64,000 bases of DNA from Nocardia anaemiae NBRC 100462. Its GTDB lineage: Bacteria > Actinomycetota > Actinomycetes > Mycobacteriales > Mycobacteriaceae. A model generated the notes under the pieces. That model saw only the letters and a list, made by a program, of their open reading frames with translations, had not been told where the DNA came from and ran no database searches. The position numbers and the translations under genes were made by a program. Below, piece by piece: positions 12,001 to 17,787 of this stretch (positions are counted from its first letter, which is position 1; every line of letters begins with the position of its first letter). The stretch spans positions 62,001-126,000 of the forward strand of contig NZ_BDAZ01000031.1 of NCBI RefSeq assembly GCF_001612725.1. The letters are read 5' to 3'.

Positions 12001-15000
12001 GACCCGCACAACGACCAGAAATGGGGCCCCGAGCCTCCGGCAGGGTCGCCTCGGGCTCAGGCCGCTCCCGGCGATGCCGCGCCCTCGGACCAATCCGATC
12101 AGCCGGACACTGCCGCCCAAGTGGAGCTGGCACCGGAGGTGGGTCGGGCACTCGAGGCCGCCGAGAAGGAAGCGGCGGAGGTGGCCGCGGAAGGACTGCG
12201 GCTGGCTCGCGATCTCGGGATGAAAACCGAGCACGCGCATCGGGCGGAGGTCGAGGGTGTCGAGCAGGTGATCCAGGATCTGCAGGACAGGCAGCGGCGG
12301 CGGTTCGACGCGGCTTTGCGTCGGCGCGTTGTCGACGGGTTCGCCACACTCGTGCTGCGCGACGAAGAGCTGGTTCCTAAGGCTGTCGAGCATTTCGAAT
12401 TGCTGAAACCACATATCAAGAGCGCCCGGAACTATGTGCATGAGGTGCGCACCGCGCTGGCGGTGCTGGCGGCAAGGGATGTGCTGGCAGCTGTGGGCGC
12501 GGAACCGATCCTGGATGACGACGGTCACCGGATCGAGGGATTCGGGGTGGTGCCGGGCCAGGGGATCGTGGTCGCATCGCCACTACTCGGTCAACAGAAT
12601 CTGGCCGATGAGCTGATACCGGGGCTGCGGGAACGGGTCGCGCAGGAAGGGATTCCGATCGAGTACCTGCAGGTATTGATCGACGAGAATGCCCAGTTGA
12701 CCGTGGAAGCGGTATCCGGCGAACACACTGAGCCGGAGTCGGCGATGCAGTACTACGTCGACCGTCCGGGCACCCGCGAGGCCGACCGTGATGCCAAGGC
12801 GTGGCTCAACGACCTCGCCGACGAGCGACCGTTCGCAGAGAAGCTGGCCGAAGCGGAAGCCTCGGGCGAGGTTGCCCGCATACGTCTGAAGACCGTGGAT
12901 CATCACACTTCGTCGGCATCGGTCTATTTGATCCTCTACCGGAATGGTTATCGGGCGGTCCTGAAGAAGGTCCGGGAAAAAGTCCACGCCGATGCCGAGC
13001 AATTGGGCTCGCGGACGCTCCGCGACGCCGGAACACATGCCCCGGAAGTGCTACGCCTCGACGACCTCACGCTGATGGTGGAATATGTGCCGGGAATTCC
13101 CGCGAACAAGCTCTTCTGGCACGGGAAAGATGGATGGCGCGAACATTTCCCTACACCTGCCGCAATGCGACAGGGCCTGGGCGATATGTTGATTCGCCCG
13201 TGGGATCGACACGAGGGCGGGAATTGGCTGCTCGCGCATGGATTCCATATTGTACCGATCGACAACAGCAACGCATACCAGGACGAGTGGCCGCAACCAA
13301 AGGGATTCAGCGACCATTTTATGGCGATTGAACACGGCTTGAACGTACTCAAGAGACATTATGTGCCGAGCACGGAACTGGAGGCTATTCGAGAACGAAT
13401 TCGAGCCTCGGAATCCGAGTACGACGATCTCCGCCAGTGGGATTGGTACCTGAAGGTAATCCGGATCTTGGACGAGATCGCGGCGATGGCGGATGACGGC
13501 ATGCCGCGGACCCCTGAACCCATCGATGTGCTACACCTTCTCGAACAATATCGCGACGATCTGGCAGCCCGGTTCGCCTTGCCATACGACGAAACCCGAA
13601 CACCAGGTGAATGGCGCAGCGTGATTGCCGACCTGAGACAGACCTACACCGATAATCCCGACCCGGAGATGCTCGGCTATGTCGAAACCTTGGATGGGCT
13701 GGTCAAACTGCACCTGCACGCGCAGTTGAACGAGGTGAGCGCCGACGAGCTCGACGGCACCTGGGAAACCGAGGAGCCGGTGGACGGCACGCACATCGAA
13801 TTGGTCGATACATACCTCGATGGCCTGTCGTTGCGACTCGCGGATTTGGCCGAAGGTGTGCACTACCCCGATCCCAATGGCGAGACCGACGCGCAATGGC
13901 AGACCCGGTTCGACCGTGAAATAGCCAGCGCTACATCGAAATCCCAGGGATCTCCCGCCGATCCACAGTGGCTTGCGCAGCAACTGCAGAAGGCGGCGAG
14001 CCGGGTTCGGGACCAGGCGTGGAATACGTTGCGGGAGAAGACGGCATCGTTGCCGTTCACTGCCGAGTCGGTGTTGTCCGGGGAGTATCGGGAGCATCTC
14101 GAGGATGCGGACAAGGTTCAGGAATTCCTCGCGGCGACGAACGCACTGGGGTTCGAGGGCCGAATGGTCCTGATCGCGGAACTGGAGCAGGCGGCGGCCA
14201 AGTTCGGCGCGGCCGGGTTGCCGATTCGAGCCGGTGCACCGGCCACGTCGGCACAACAGCTGTCGGTCATCGCACGGCCCGATGAGCTCGACCCCGCGCA
14301 GGCCGGAGCATTGGTTGCCGACGCCATCGAAACCCAACTGCTCGGAAAGCAAGCGCTGTGGGCCCTCTCGAAACTTCCGGTGCGCTTTCATCAATTCGAC
14401 CGATGGGCGATGTCGGCGGCACCTTCGGCTCCCCCGGCGATCAATATCGCGAACGGCTTGAACTGCATCAAACTGCCGCTGTACGGCGGTCTTCTCAGTG
14501 GAGTCCTCGATCGGGACTATCTGCGGTCCTATATCGGATTCGAATGGTGGAACGACCAGATCGGCATGCCCATCGCCGGCTCGAGGCCGCTGTGGTCGGA
14601 CAATTCGGAGATCGAGGATGATGACCTGGATCAATACATGCGCCTGGCTGACGTGGTCCTGTCGCCACGCGGTGTGCGCTCGATGACGTCGGGCACGCCT
14701 TATGGATTACACAGCTATCTGGAATCCAGCGGTCCACAGCCTCGTCGCGGCGACCTGGTCTACTTCAACAGGTTCACCCATGTGACGGTGGCGACCGGAC
14801 GACTGGGCGCGGACGGGACTCCGGAGGTGTTCACCTTCTGGCCGTACCGTTTCTGGCCCGCGATGGACACCGTCCGGATTTCCACCGTCGGCGCCGAGGT
14901 AATGCGCATGACCACCGCCCCGGAATGCCGCGCGATGAATTCCATCATCTCGGCGGTCCAGGTCGAATTCGGGTCAGGGCCATGGGGCCGCGGTGGTCGC

Positions 15001-15057
15001 CTGTACCAGCCCGAACTCGATGAGTGGCTGCAACGACACCCGAGAAACCAGTCCTGA
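1..15057 (+). CDS. Giant multi-domain polymorphic effector-like protein (5' partial, at least 5015 aa)
   Basis: The frame is open from the first base, so the true N-terminus lies outside the window; the first in-window start-like codon is TTG at 10. Modules, numbered from that codon: helical region 95-320; D-aminoacylase-like amidohydrolase 324-890 with H383, H385, C412, H541, H571 and D781; LuxR-like HTH 1135-1178; Fic-like segment around H1540-R1551; MFS-like membrane region about 1785-2178; Tox-PL papain-fold triad C2204/H2288/D2303; sugar-transferase core about 2465-2625 (KFRT at 2497, SLDELPQ at 2518, PRP at 2533); ADP-ribosyltransferase-like segment 2830-2930; sigma-like helices 2995-3130; APH-type kinase 3150-3420 (H3367, D3369, N3374, D3388); a second PI-kinase/HipA-like kinase about 4280-4430 (D4399, N4405, D4418); NlpC/CHAP-like peptidase with C4819 and H4924. 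Ala/Pro/Ser/Glu linkers separate the modules. Families in this style are secreted toxins of actinobacteria, but no single function is claimed. The frame is certain; module names range from strong (aminoacylase, APH, MFS) to weak (sigma, ART). Confidence 0.9.
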   Translation, partial: DGRLPAAQDDSATDTAHRPERDLLAPTHFRAAGWNRRARRMNPILAVQRNNIPDDPVHGIRNRQPAPHGAPQPQAPAAPTDPAPDPEGPPSTHQDGMPGLGPALTELRERVAANFVSIADAAGESGVWRARDRNPIGRQRRRRIVAHMIGHGQPEMVRLHELAADRPAGMRLEQRRHALAQLLAARIRALPDELRAEIGPLPPDAPTERVRAVVDMIVASDRVRAVLGRRERSALVRSGRQLLRLNSLRAYADGFNSAVRLRNNLLQLERWYADAYRRRDEPNRRAWYETVHSWVADLEQSARALRDADSTDIQHLQEQLAEMLTPDVVIAEATIVDGSGAASFVGDVVVRDGSIVATGPDLPRRATTPIIDAKGLVLVPGFVDTHTHDDVAVTKWGALDFKIGQGVTTVVTGNCGFSMFPTVEPQDATQLAEQAAAVLGVIDQPWDWPTMRLWLDMLGRKALGQNVRPLLGHNAVRVAAMGLDAREATEDEVRTMEAHVEEAMQAGAVGLSLGMIYGGATATPQELTRLGAVVKRHNGLLVAHMRNEGEGLLNSIAEMLQIARDTGVAVHLSHLKATGPANWGKMAEALDMIDEAVAEGLDVTVDVYPYASTGLIPIYLLPPRALQGGMDETMARLRDPETRAQIRDHLAHGDPEFPDWENILQGDTPAALVLTFVPDEELARMEVRRHEEELERLRAAAGQEELVRLENLRHEQELRALVELKQLEGLNLEQAAEALGVEVTEVVCHMLEKTRGDLTFVSLCLSPADMARVLRKPYSMIGSDGLPTDAAKPHPRLYGTFPKYFEEAARLAIPFEEAVRKVTSLPAQRFSLGDRGVIQAGNIADLVLFDPEAFQAEVATLTDPRQPAAGISAVIVGGQVVLQDGGLQKARPGELLAPAIPNVDDPEPAPVQSDSVEPVVSGDTGVWTDFTNDSEHCVIGAAELVADLIGDESIRERAAARIGKGAARVRAMQRIFGAALHRGGWDSVSRHGTSKTEQERTVEGWMAERPGSTVALVLQRPGPVRRNAVANHLIVLHNRSERVGEPDVWVSFHTDDTARLREWEPLADCLRRLGAEYGLDLDSLGPFAGMAFVDGEPDQRLGKSVAARLRGWREGRMVRGRIGSAAGLESPDSSGNGMSGRQVELLRLADKGLSYKEIGAIVGISESAVKRLVERAGLVVGTRGRTATVVRARALGGLGGQPTETADNADNAAASEPGTASEPSLQVTETRSDMQGTADRNDTNDDGDEGPSGGTRTPEPKPGSPLGGPSASGDSAPQASHDLQGRMTPVGESTAAAHQEQLSDAELDAEIREKERALGIETDAQRRLAVRLYIEDKFALVAFAADQDRPELLFGRKEWLSWLDALGYAFDHLDDELSVSFVTELHRRLGWRFDPEKAGKFAYSKNRHWGALDGPLTESQQRAIAENPLLTYVPGPFELGPYGAVISPVVAGQPGARQIRVLEAPLTPAELAAIDADPLLGYAPPQQETYEHGLILYPNFGSVEGARADVEDMCRTYNEAVRAGDDPYSAAAALQQWSVAGHHGAGDFHGRLSRILLYWALKRAELPPSALPEFEDDLFTSPSDWVEMVKAGSLRYQEWEADLEQLPDEADAVTQFGVQRERRRYQQMGGRPSPFVPGEMHAADACRRLLATLQSDGPLPESDEQVRAIVDQSLRDEQRRIPNTPPTRQGRPAHPPHDFHIVPNPDDDIFGDLGSPLNPGRKPLRGRRRIEELGIVHIDGGGFGRAASGDDESEPTPATEQPGETTAPDEAAASSKTGFLQWIRSKTPRPANKNLARLYTATGISAMGSAGLMSVVGPLVFDMSDSAQLTGFTTAATQAAAVVAYIPAGQFADRDPLDTLRKAAAAGLAVTAVAGGWLLAGLPGALQAVIGSAVVVAASDTIAGVSSTVYGRKLAETAEQSKAAITLTLLERQAAGTFGRFSFPLLEHISSAIPFFGDAATYAVSSRTLSKLPPLPTPEEGSRLLDGFRALGKDPYLHGATWLLIPSTFALFSGGVQMAELINTAGYSATTTGLLLSGTSTGVLLAAVPATRKRFMDRISVKWMHPLMLTSFGGLMAEYATTTNPWTIWPTSVATGLLMMLSNQKILEYQQDVVPMETLGKSGAAASMVGAVSGMLGSAFGGLQLERAGGTATGVTNAALMGASASASAVLAYLTGNRSKNGPRGNGSTAHEEPDTPGLDTGLVRNCAVHFAALHRALVLTDDGSPEPDPTDRSWNSNKNWKPVEAARGAEFQPIEYDGDPYFTAIAETVRTGEDGIDRVDLVTDDGENAHIITLVNVEGQLLVFDTLVKDPDNDDEPDNDDYIPRVRNYDGDKNGQYKWEPTYHNIKELFAIFSANGTTVPIPANHRPLPKYRHLRRRHPHKIQGPPADKAESSPALPPPESAALKAELRVYGFDYLDRLGEPAAGEPRGRAWIDSPEQRTWELSWLAERSARLSALAALTAAALEAATQLSLPNSEAGALLIVQYRQKLPGVLIPIWKFRTQNAAGLSNVIARIARKLSLDELPQYPYTLLVAPRPLLPAEHEWMAPPLLTSARHAHWNQILRGGVFGLHFPGCRLLERQSPAYLRTREGADTLYEDHLACRTVDEKHLNTVVEPYLLGTAYEIQASFDGATSAEDRIGQWFATVVAEMLAAPPDSAPGLLRQALRVQTARSDALSSEERALQQFVSTVGELLAGEPDFGLYLHQRGLPETQAYIRDVTEAVQQRAPRHTTTAVPFIDNLIGSSPTHTASEANSGAGEQHSDTRGASNADHPVAQPLSGDPGNRRDTTASDEPAASAGEPGSAPEASPHTTETARELHDHFPATYTTDPGLVYIPEPGHPPTEVFTTGIAPRGEGPLTSYRDIDHARRRSTTGRVYVARPEAAFLRADPDRSIQLIGGITGQRILGYYHFGTEVPSTLPYEITAPAQNVGDWIPNTTHGDAVPPPLPVDEDDPGGGTAAPGPNSESPTGGATSSGAGALPPTADETGPPRDTAADMRPHATTVFDAVLAVVGDKKAAQDITAEALAQGDAGEPMSTLEHARQLAEEHLSFALFRQAVLVRIAISAGDRSNIWMRALFDASRSDVERCLDALEPEDRDRLLRTYRDGSTDAGYSSPPLTGAAHRLAMKLVAERPKTDTSHSPDYPHDETLPDYPAIEEFRYLGGTTGADMADDMVRELVSSALDQLAAAEFGHYNWNIRVGDFMVRIPNPDADELDTKVEPEWQILERLARFGIPDVPRVFRVIDGIVLPDGRRVDGVQIQGFVDSAERLADMDDIPVDEIIADLEEFFRRLRVIPVKPGDPTTDDPQGRLRDPGEFVRELVAERTKKYEQARAEFGENFARAEIPADPFAPVVQMSWDLDPTRYRILHVDPHFGNVLFRITDRRIILLDWELSREGDPAYDWARLHLLEGVGPSGGYVYRVLEQISRVINDMTRLTRAARFGLLTPDQIEFVQTKLVQAFSVARAEWRFPTALHGHKIFDALNATNPNARRARSRASEHEADNRGESPTPAPAEINPVSTQQSRENQRAAMAPITPATNTLHAARATSSVRIPTSELIAISSGAIFDRFEDVSDEDVHAFLADMHATVTAHVSAFRRGQLPPHEDMIGATRALNVALNELRERIRDRAPTSPVTDYSTLFELARNIGILIPELRGISAATVAVFDSVGILAGSADELEDADHQARALSRTAYVAERAIRCIPWAAESTIPADAEPPTEHRGPTENAASHLRSTPLPRVLESWSEAVDGLLLERLEHEFDMTLLRALQSLPRLDESFATIQEGPEHEFAAAAADYLSNLLTAARYYLTRTYEPNSGLELLQRIADVLRAVETRILPEQIVRDTRREINQLRLELTNLYEDTVHYRRDTMRALAAGKMGRTTLLSEALDEVLELLRRGAHSAVTTRTHEPESAAAVSAEGNSVPTEPPAGTEPRTATTDPGKAANPRSAGGTDPPGPTVPFHEFDQRAALDLPARRGPRRPRMGGLGFAGIPDGGIAFHHDPHNDQKWGPEPPAGSPRAQAAPGDAAPSDQSDQPDTAAQVELAPEVGRALEAAEKEAAEVAAEGLRLARDLGMKTEHAHRAEVEGVEQVIQDLQDRQRRRFDAALRRRVVDGFATLVLRDEELVPKAVEHFELLKPHIKSARNYVHEVRTALAVLAARDVLAAVGAEPILDDDGHRIEGFGVVPGQGIVVASPLLGQQNLADELIPGLRERVAQEGIPIEYLQVLIDENAQLTVEAVSGEHTEPESAMQYYVDRPGTREADRDAKAWLNDLADERPFAEKLAEAEASGEVARIRLKTVDHHTSSASVYLILYRNGYRAVLKKVREKVHADAEQLGSRTLRDAGTHAPEVLRLDDLTLMVEYVPGIPANKLFWHGKDGWREHFPTPAAMRQGLGDMLIRPWDRHEGGNWLLAHGFHIVPIDNSNAYQDEWPQPKGFSDHFMAIEHGLNVLKRHYVPSTELEAIRERIRASESEYDDLRQWDWYLKVIRILDEIAAMADDGMPRTPEPIDVLHLLEQYRDDLAARFALPYDETRTPGEWRSVIADLRQTYTDNPDPEMLGYVETLDGLVKLHLHAQLNEVSADELDGTWETEEPVDGTHIELVDTYLDGLSLRLADLAEGVHYPDPNGETDAQWQTRFDREIASATSKSQGSPADPQWLAQQLQKAASRVRDQAWNTLREKTASLPFTAESVLSGEYREHLEDADKVQEFLAATNALGFEGRMVLIAELEQAAAKFGAAGLPIRAGAPATSAQQLSVIARPDELDPAQAGALVADAIETQLLGKQALWALSKLPVRFHQFDRWAMSAAPSAPPAINIANGLNCIKLPLYGGLLSGVLDRDYLRSYIGFEWWNDQIGMPIAGSRPLWSDNSEIEDDDLDQYMRLADVVLSPRGVRSMTSGTPYGLHSYLESSGPQPRRGDLVYFNRFTHVTVATGRLGADGTPEVFTFWPYRFWPAMDTVRISTVGAEVMRMTTAPECRAMNSIISAVQVEFGSGPWGRGGRLYQPELDEWLQRHPRNQS
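3643..3690 (+). repeat. Linker repeat A, copy 1
   Basis: This is a 48-bp in-frame segment inside the giant gene encoding a Ser/Glu/Pro linker (SEPGTASEPSLQVTET). It matches 8398-8445 at 39 of 48 bases by eye and in the same reading frame. It lies between the HTH and the Fic-like segment. Confidence 0.75.
8398..8445 (+). repeat. Linker repeat A, copy 2
   Basis: Second copy of the 48-bp linker (GEPGSAPEASPHTTET), directly preceding the ADP-ribosyltransferase-like segment. A second related linker pair follows each copy (about 3757-3835 and 8863-8945, both of the form GGT..P.P...SP.GG..SSG), so the duplication is not limited to one short stretch. Confidence 0.75.
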
Positions 15058-15069
15058 GCGGCACCCTGC

Positions 15070-15336
15070 TCACTCCCGCGTTTCGGGCGAGCGCGAACGG
15101 CGGTGCGCCGGAATGGCTTCGGTCCAGAAGTCGTGGCGGACGGCGTCCCAGAGTTCGGCGAGTTTCGGGAGGCGTTCGCGGGCCTGCACCAGGTCGGGGT
15201 AGTCGCCTGGGGCGAACGATGCGATCGGCGTTGCGTCGGATGTGTTGTGTACGAACATGATTCCTATCTCATGGCGGTGGTTCAGTTGCCAGGTTGCTCG
15301 CAAGCCGTTGATTTCGGTTCGGTGGATGCTCTCCAT
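15070..15336 (-). CDS. Small hypothetical protein (88 aa)
   Basis: Family not recognised. It starts at the ATG at 15336, 4 bp after the stop of the upstream gene, so the two form a tight operon. The protein is hydrophilic, without signal peptide or membrane segment. It has the look of a small compact domain with a charged, Arg-rich C-terminal tail. It is convergent with the giant gene, whose stop is only 12 bp away. The position beside an XRE/DUF5753-DUF397 pair suggests a regulatory accessory role, which is inference from neighbourhood only. Confidence 0.6.
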   Translation of the reverse strand: MESIHRTEINGLRATWQLNHRHEIGIMFVHNTSDATPIASFAPGDYPDLVQARERLPKLAELWDAVRHDFWTEAIPAHRRSRSPETRE

Positions 15337-15340
15337 CCGG

Positions 15341-16039
15341 TCAGGGCCGGGTATCTGGGGCGGCGACGCTGTGGGAATCCGCGTCGGTGAGTGCGTCGAG
15401 CACGTCCAAGAGCGTTGCGAGATCAGGGCCGCGCCATACCGCGAGCTCATTTCCGGCCGGTTCGAATGGCAGGCCGCGGGCCGCGGCGCGTTCGCGCGGG
15501 CTCATAGCCGGTGGGACGAGCGCGCCCGCGCGCACCAGACACCTCAGTGCCGCGGCCTTCTTCGGACAGGTGATGGCACGGCATGCTATGTGCCGCTGCA
15601 TGATTCGATGTGATTCCGGCACCGTGAGCGGATGGTCCGGGTGGGCGTGGGCGGGCGTGATGCTGCCGAGCATGGCACGTGCCCAGGTCACCGGCGGGCA
15701 GACCGTCTCCAGGTCACAGGTCTCGCAGACACGGGCCGGGGTGTTGTCCACGCTGGCCAGGTCGTGGACGATCAGGGCGGCGGCGTGCACACCGGTGGCG
15801 ATGGTGAGGGCGTAGCCGATCGGGTCGGTGTCCGGATTCTCCGGTGGCCGGACGGTGTAGAGGTAGTGGTACCCCAGTTGTTCTGCGTGGCGGCGGATCT
15901 CGGCCGCATGTCGCGGCGCGGCAAGGCCGGACACGCCGGTCCGGACCAGGCCGACCGCCTTCGGTTTGCACGCGTCGCGGCCGTCCGGTCGGGTACGGAC
16001 GTAGGCTGTATCCGGCTGTCCCGCTTGTATGTTCGTCAT
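15341..16039 (-). CDS. Cysteine-containing hypothetical protein (232 aa)
   Basis: The start is taken at the ATG at 16039 (MTNIQAG); an ATG 36 bp further upstream is possible. Two cysteine pairs, C-E-T-C-D-L-E-T-V-C and C-R-A-I-T-C, in the middle could bind metal. There is no signal peptide or long hydrophobic segment. The N-terminal half (LGYHYLYTVRPPENPDTDPIGYA) looks like an alpha/beta fold of unknown family. It is divergently transcribed from the XRE regulator at 16264, with a strong inverted repeat in between, and is followed 4 bp later by a small hypothetical gene. I infer a regulated two-gene unit; the function is unknown. Confidence 0.65.
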   Translation of the reverse strand: MTNIQAGQPDTAYVRTRPDGRDACKPKAVGLVRTGVSGLAAPRHAAEIRRHAEQLGYHYLYTVRPPENPDTDPIGYALTIATGVHAAALIVHDLASVDNTPARVCETCDLETVCPPVTWARAMLGSITPAHAHPDHPLTVPESHRIMQRHIACRAITCPKKAAALRCLVRAGALVPPAMSPRERAAARGLPFEPAGNELAVWRGPDLATLLDVLDALTDADSHSVAAPDTRP

Positions 16040-16077
16040 TGTCGCGAACCTTCGCCTCGGCGTATCGGTGGTCAATG

Positions 16078-16112
16078 GTGGCGGTCGTCCGGTCGGACCG
16101 GCCGACCGCCAC
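16078..16112. promoter_or_regulatory. Inverted repeat between divergent genes
   Basis: The arms GTGGCGGTCG and CGACCGCCAC are perfectly complementary, with an inner CCGG/CCGG pair and a 5-base loop. It lies 38 bp upstream of the minus-strand gene start and 150 bp upstream of the XRE gene. It may be an operator for the neighbouring regulator or an mRNA leader hairpin. Confidence 0.5.
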
Positions 16113-16263
16113 GACTAGGACACACCCGCTGCGGGCGTCTTGGAAGGCGGAAACGGGAACCCCTGCCAATCGGTGGAAAAGCCCAGCGCAAAGCCGAAGT
16201 TTGTGGGAGGGTCTTCCCGATTCTGGAGCACACGTCGGCTCGAAATATGGGGGTAATTCATTG

Positions 16264-17148
16264 GTGGACAGCGATAGCAGCATCACTCGTCGGCAGCTCG
16301 GGCGATTGCTGCGCGAAGCACGTGACGGCATCGGATTGACGCTGGAGGACGCCGCACGGCTGATGGAGTGGAGTAAGAGCACCCTTCAGCGGTATGAGAA
16401 GGGGCAGAACCAGAAGATCCGGATGCGTGAGCTCGATGGGATGATCGATATCTATCGGATCGATCCCGAACGCGCGGAAGGACTTCGGGGGCTGGCGAAG
16501 CAGGCGGCGGAGAAGTCGTGGTGGCATGAGTTCGGGGATCTGATACCCGAGAACTTCAGTGTCTTCATGGGGTTGGAGTCCGCTGCGGAGAAGTTGACAA
16601 CGTATCAGCAGGACTTGGTTCCGGGCCTGCTCCAAACGGCTGACTACGCACGAGTTCTCATGACCACCGCCCTACCGCCAGACTCGTCGGTAGAGATCGA
16701 GCGTCGCGTCGAACTGAAGATGCGGCGACAAAACCTGATCACTCGCAAGACCAAGCCCGCCACCCTCAACGTGATCCTCGGCGAGACCGTGTTGCGACGA
16801 ATGATCGGCGGACCGACGGTCATGTCGGCACAGTTAAAGCACTTGGCAGACATGAGCACAATGCCTAACGTCAGCATTAGGATTCTGCCGTTCTCGTCAG
16901 GAATGCCAACCGGTGAACTGATCGGAACATTCACGATCCTGGAGTTCCCAACAGATAACCGGGGAGAACCGATCGAACCCACAATCGTGTACGCCGAGAA
17001 CTACACCGGCGACATGTATTCGGAGAAAGTGGGTATCGTGCAGCGGTACAGGCAGGCGTACCAACGCATCGAGGAAGCAGCGTTGGATGAGGTCAGCAGC
17101 CGAGCGCTGCTGCGGAAGATAGCAAGGGAGTATCAGCGTGAACGTTGA
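16264..17148 (+). CDS. XRE-family transcriptional regulator with DUF5753 domain
   Basis: 294 aa from the GTG at 16264, preceded by a G-rich Shine-Dalgarno-like stretch at 16249-16253; a TTG sits one codon earlier. The N-terminal helix-turn-helix (TRRQLGRLLREARDGIGLTLEDAA, then SKSTLQRYEKG) covers about residues 8-70. The rest is the DUF5753 ligand/partner domain, with the typical TYQQDLVPGLLQTADYAR and NVSIRILPF segments. Such regulators are a hallmark of actinobacteria and pair with a downstream DUF397 protein, as here: the next gene overlaps it by 11 bp. Partner and target are not shown by the sequence, but the divergent two-gene unit is the natural candidate target. Confidence 0.93.
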   Translation: MDSDSSITRRQLGRLLREARDGIGLTLEDAARLMEWSKSTLQRYEKGQNQKIRMRELDGMIDIYRIDPERAEGLRGLAKQAAEKSWWHEFGDLIPENFSVFMGLESAAEKLTTYQQDLVPGLLQTADYARVLMTTALPPDSSVEIERRVELKMRRQNLITRKTKPATLNVILGETVLRRMIGGPTVMSAQLKHLADMSTMPNVSIRILPFSSGMPTGELIGTFTILEFPTDNRGEPIEPTIVYAENYTGDMYSEKVGIVQRYRQAYQRIEEAALDEVSSRALLRKIAREYQRER

Positions 17149-17347
17149 CCTGTCCGGAGCTCAGTGGTTCAAGAGCACTCGCAGTGGGGCGACCAAGGAC
17201 TGTGTGGAGGTCGCCTTCCTCGACAACGGCATCATCGGCGTCCGCGACTCCAAGAACCCAACCGGCCCAACCCTGGCCTTCACCCCGACCGAATGGAACG
17301 CCTTCACCACCGGCATCCAGACCGGAACCTTCAACCACCCCGCCTGA
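17138..17347 (+). CDS. DUF397 domain protein
   Basis: 69 aa starting at the GTG at 17138, 11 bp inside the end of the XRE gene; AAGGGAG at 17123-17129 is a well-placed ribosome site. The sequence has the family signature: W-F-K-S-T-R-S near residue 10, then C-V-E-V-A, V-R-D-S-K and a final W-N-A-F. DUF397 proteins act with XRE/DUF5753 partners in actinobacterial development and secondary metabolism, and in some cases behave as antagonists of the DNA-binding partner. The overlap indicates translational coupling and a fixed ratio of the pair. Confidence 0.92.
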   Translation: MNVDLSGAQWFKSTRSGATKDCVEVAFLDNGIIGVRDSKNPTGPTLAFTPTEWNAFTTGIQTGTFNHPA

Positions 17348-17369
17348 CGAAATCGGGCAGAGCAACCAG

Positions 17370-17406
17370 GCGGCCGCATTCCGAACGCGTTTCGGAGTAC
17401 GGCCGC
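17370..17406. terminator. Bidirectional terminator between DUF397 gene and vapC
   Basis: The stem GCGGCCG...CGGCCGC with an inner TCCGAA/TTCGGA pairing lies in the 65 bp between two convergent genes. Confidence 0.7.
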
Positions 17407-17412
17407 TCTTGT

Positions 17413-17787
17413 TCACACCACTTCAAGCCGGACGTTCGGATCGAGCGCACGCAGATCGTCGGGGTCGGAGGTGATGACGGCGCGTGCGCGGGTCAATCGC
17501 GCGCACACGATCACGTGCGCGTCCACCACGTCAGCGCTGCCGGAACCGGCGAGCAGCGCACCGACTGCTTGGGCGTGACGGCGATCGAGATCGACAACCT
17601 TCACACCTGCCGCGCCGAGCAGCCGCCCGATCGGGCGCTGACGTGGACTGTTGCGCCACACCTGCGCGAGCACCGTGGCGGGCACTTGCACCGAGAGCCT
17701 GTTATCCATGGCGCGCTTGATCAGCGCGGTCGCGCGGGCGTTGCCCTTCTCGATACTGATCAGCGCCCCGGCTTCGAGAATGATCAT
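17413..17787 (-). CDS. vapC: VapC-like PIN-domain toxin
   Basis: 124 aa, a usual PIN length. The N-terminus MIILEAGALI matches the first PIN strand, but the usual catalytic Asp is Glu (E5). Later acidic residues are present (D86, D89, and D108 in TSDPDD). PIN toxins are Mg-dependent ribonucleases that cut tRNA or rRNA and are held inactive by the antitoxin encoded just upstream. Its ATG overlaps the antitoxin stop by 4 bp (ATGA), indicating coupled translation. The Asp-to-Glu change might weaken activity, though some lineages carry it; this is unresolved from sequence. A near-identical C-terminal motif survives as a remnant at about 18901-18945. Confidence 0.9.
   Translation of the reverse strand: MIILEAGALISIEKGNARATALIKRAMDNRLSVQVPATVLAQVWRNSPRQRPIGRLLGAAGVKVVDLDRRHAQAVGALLAGSGSADVVDAHVIVCARLTRARAVITSDPDDLRALDPNVRLEVV

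Noticed and set aside
15844..16263. Upstream extension of the XRE regulator by 140 codons.
   Set aside because: The extra part overlaps the divergent gene and its promoter region, has no family similarity, and the HTH domain starts just after the GTG at 16264.
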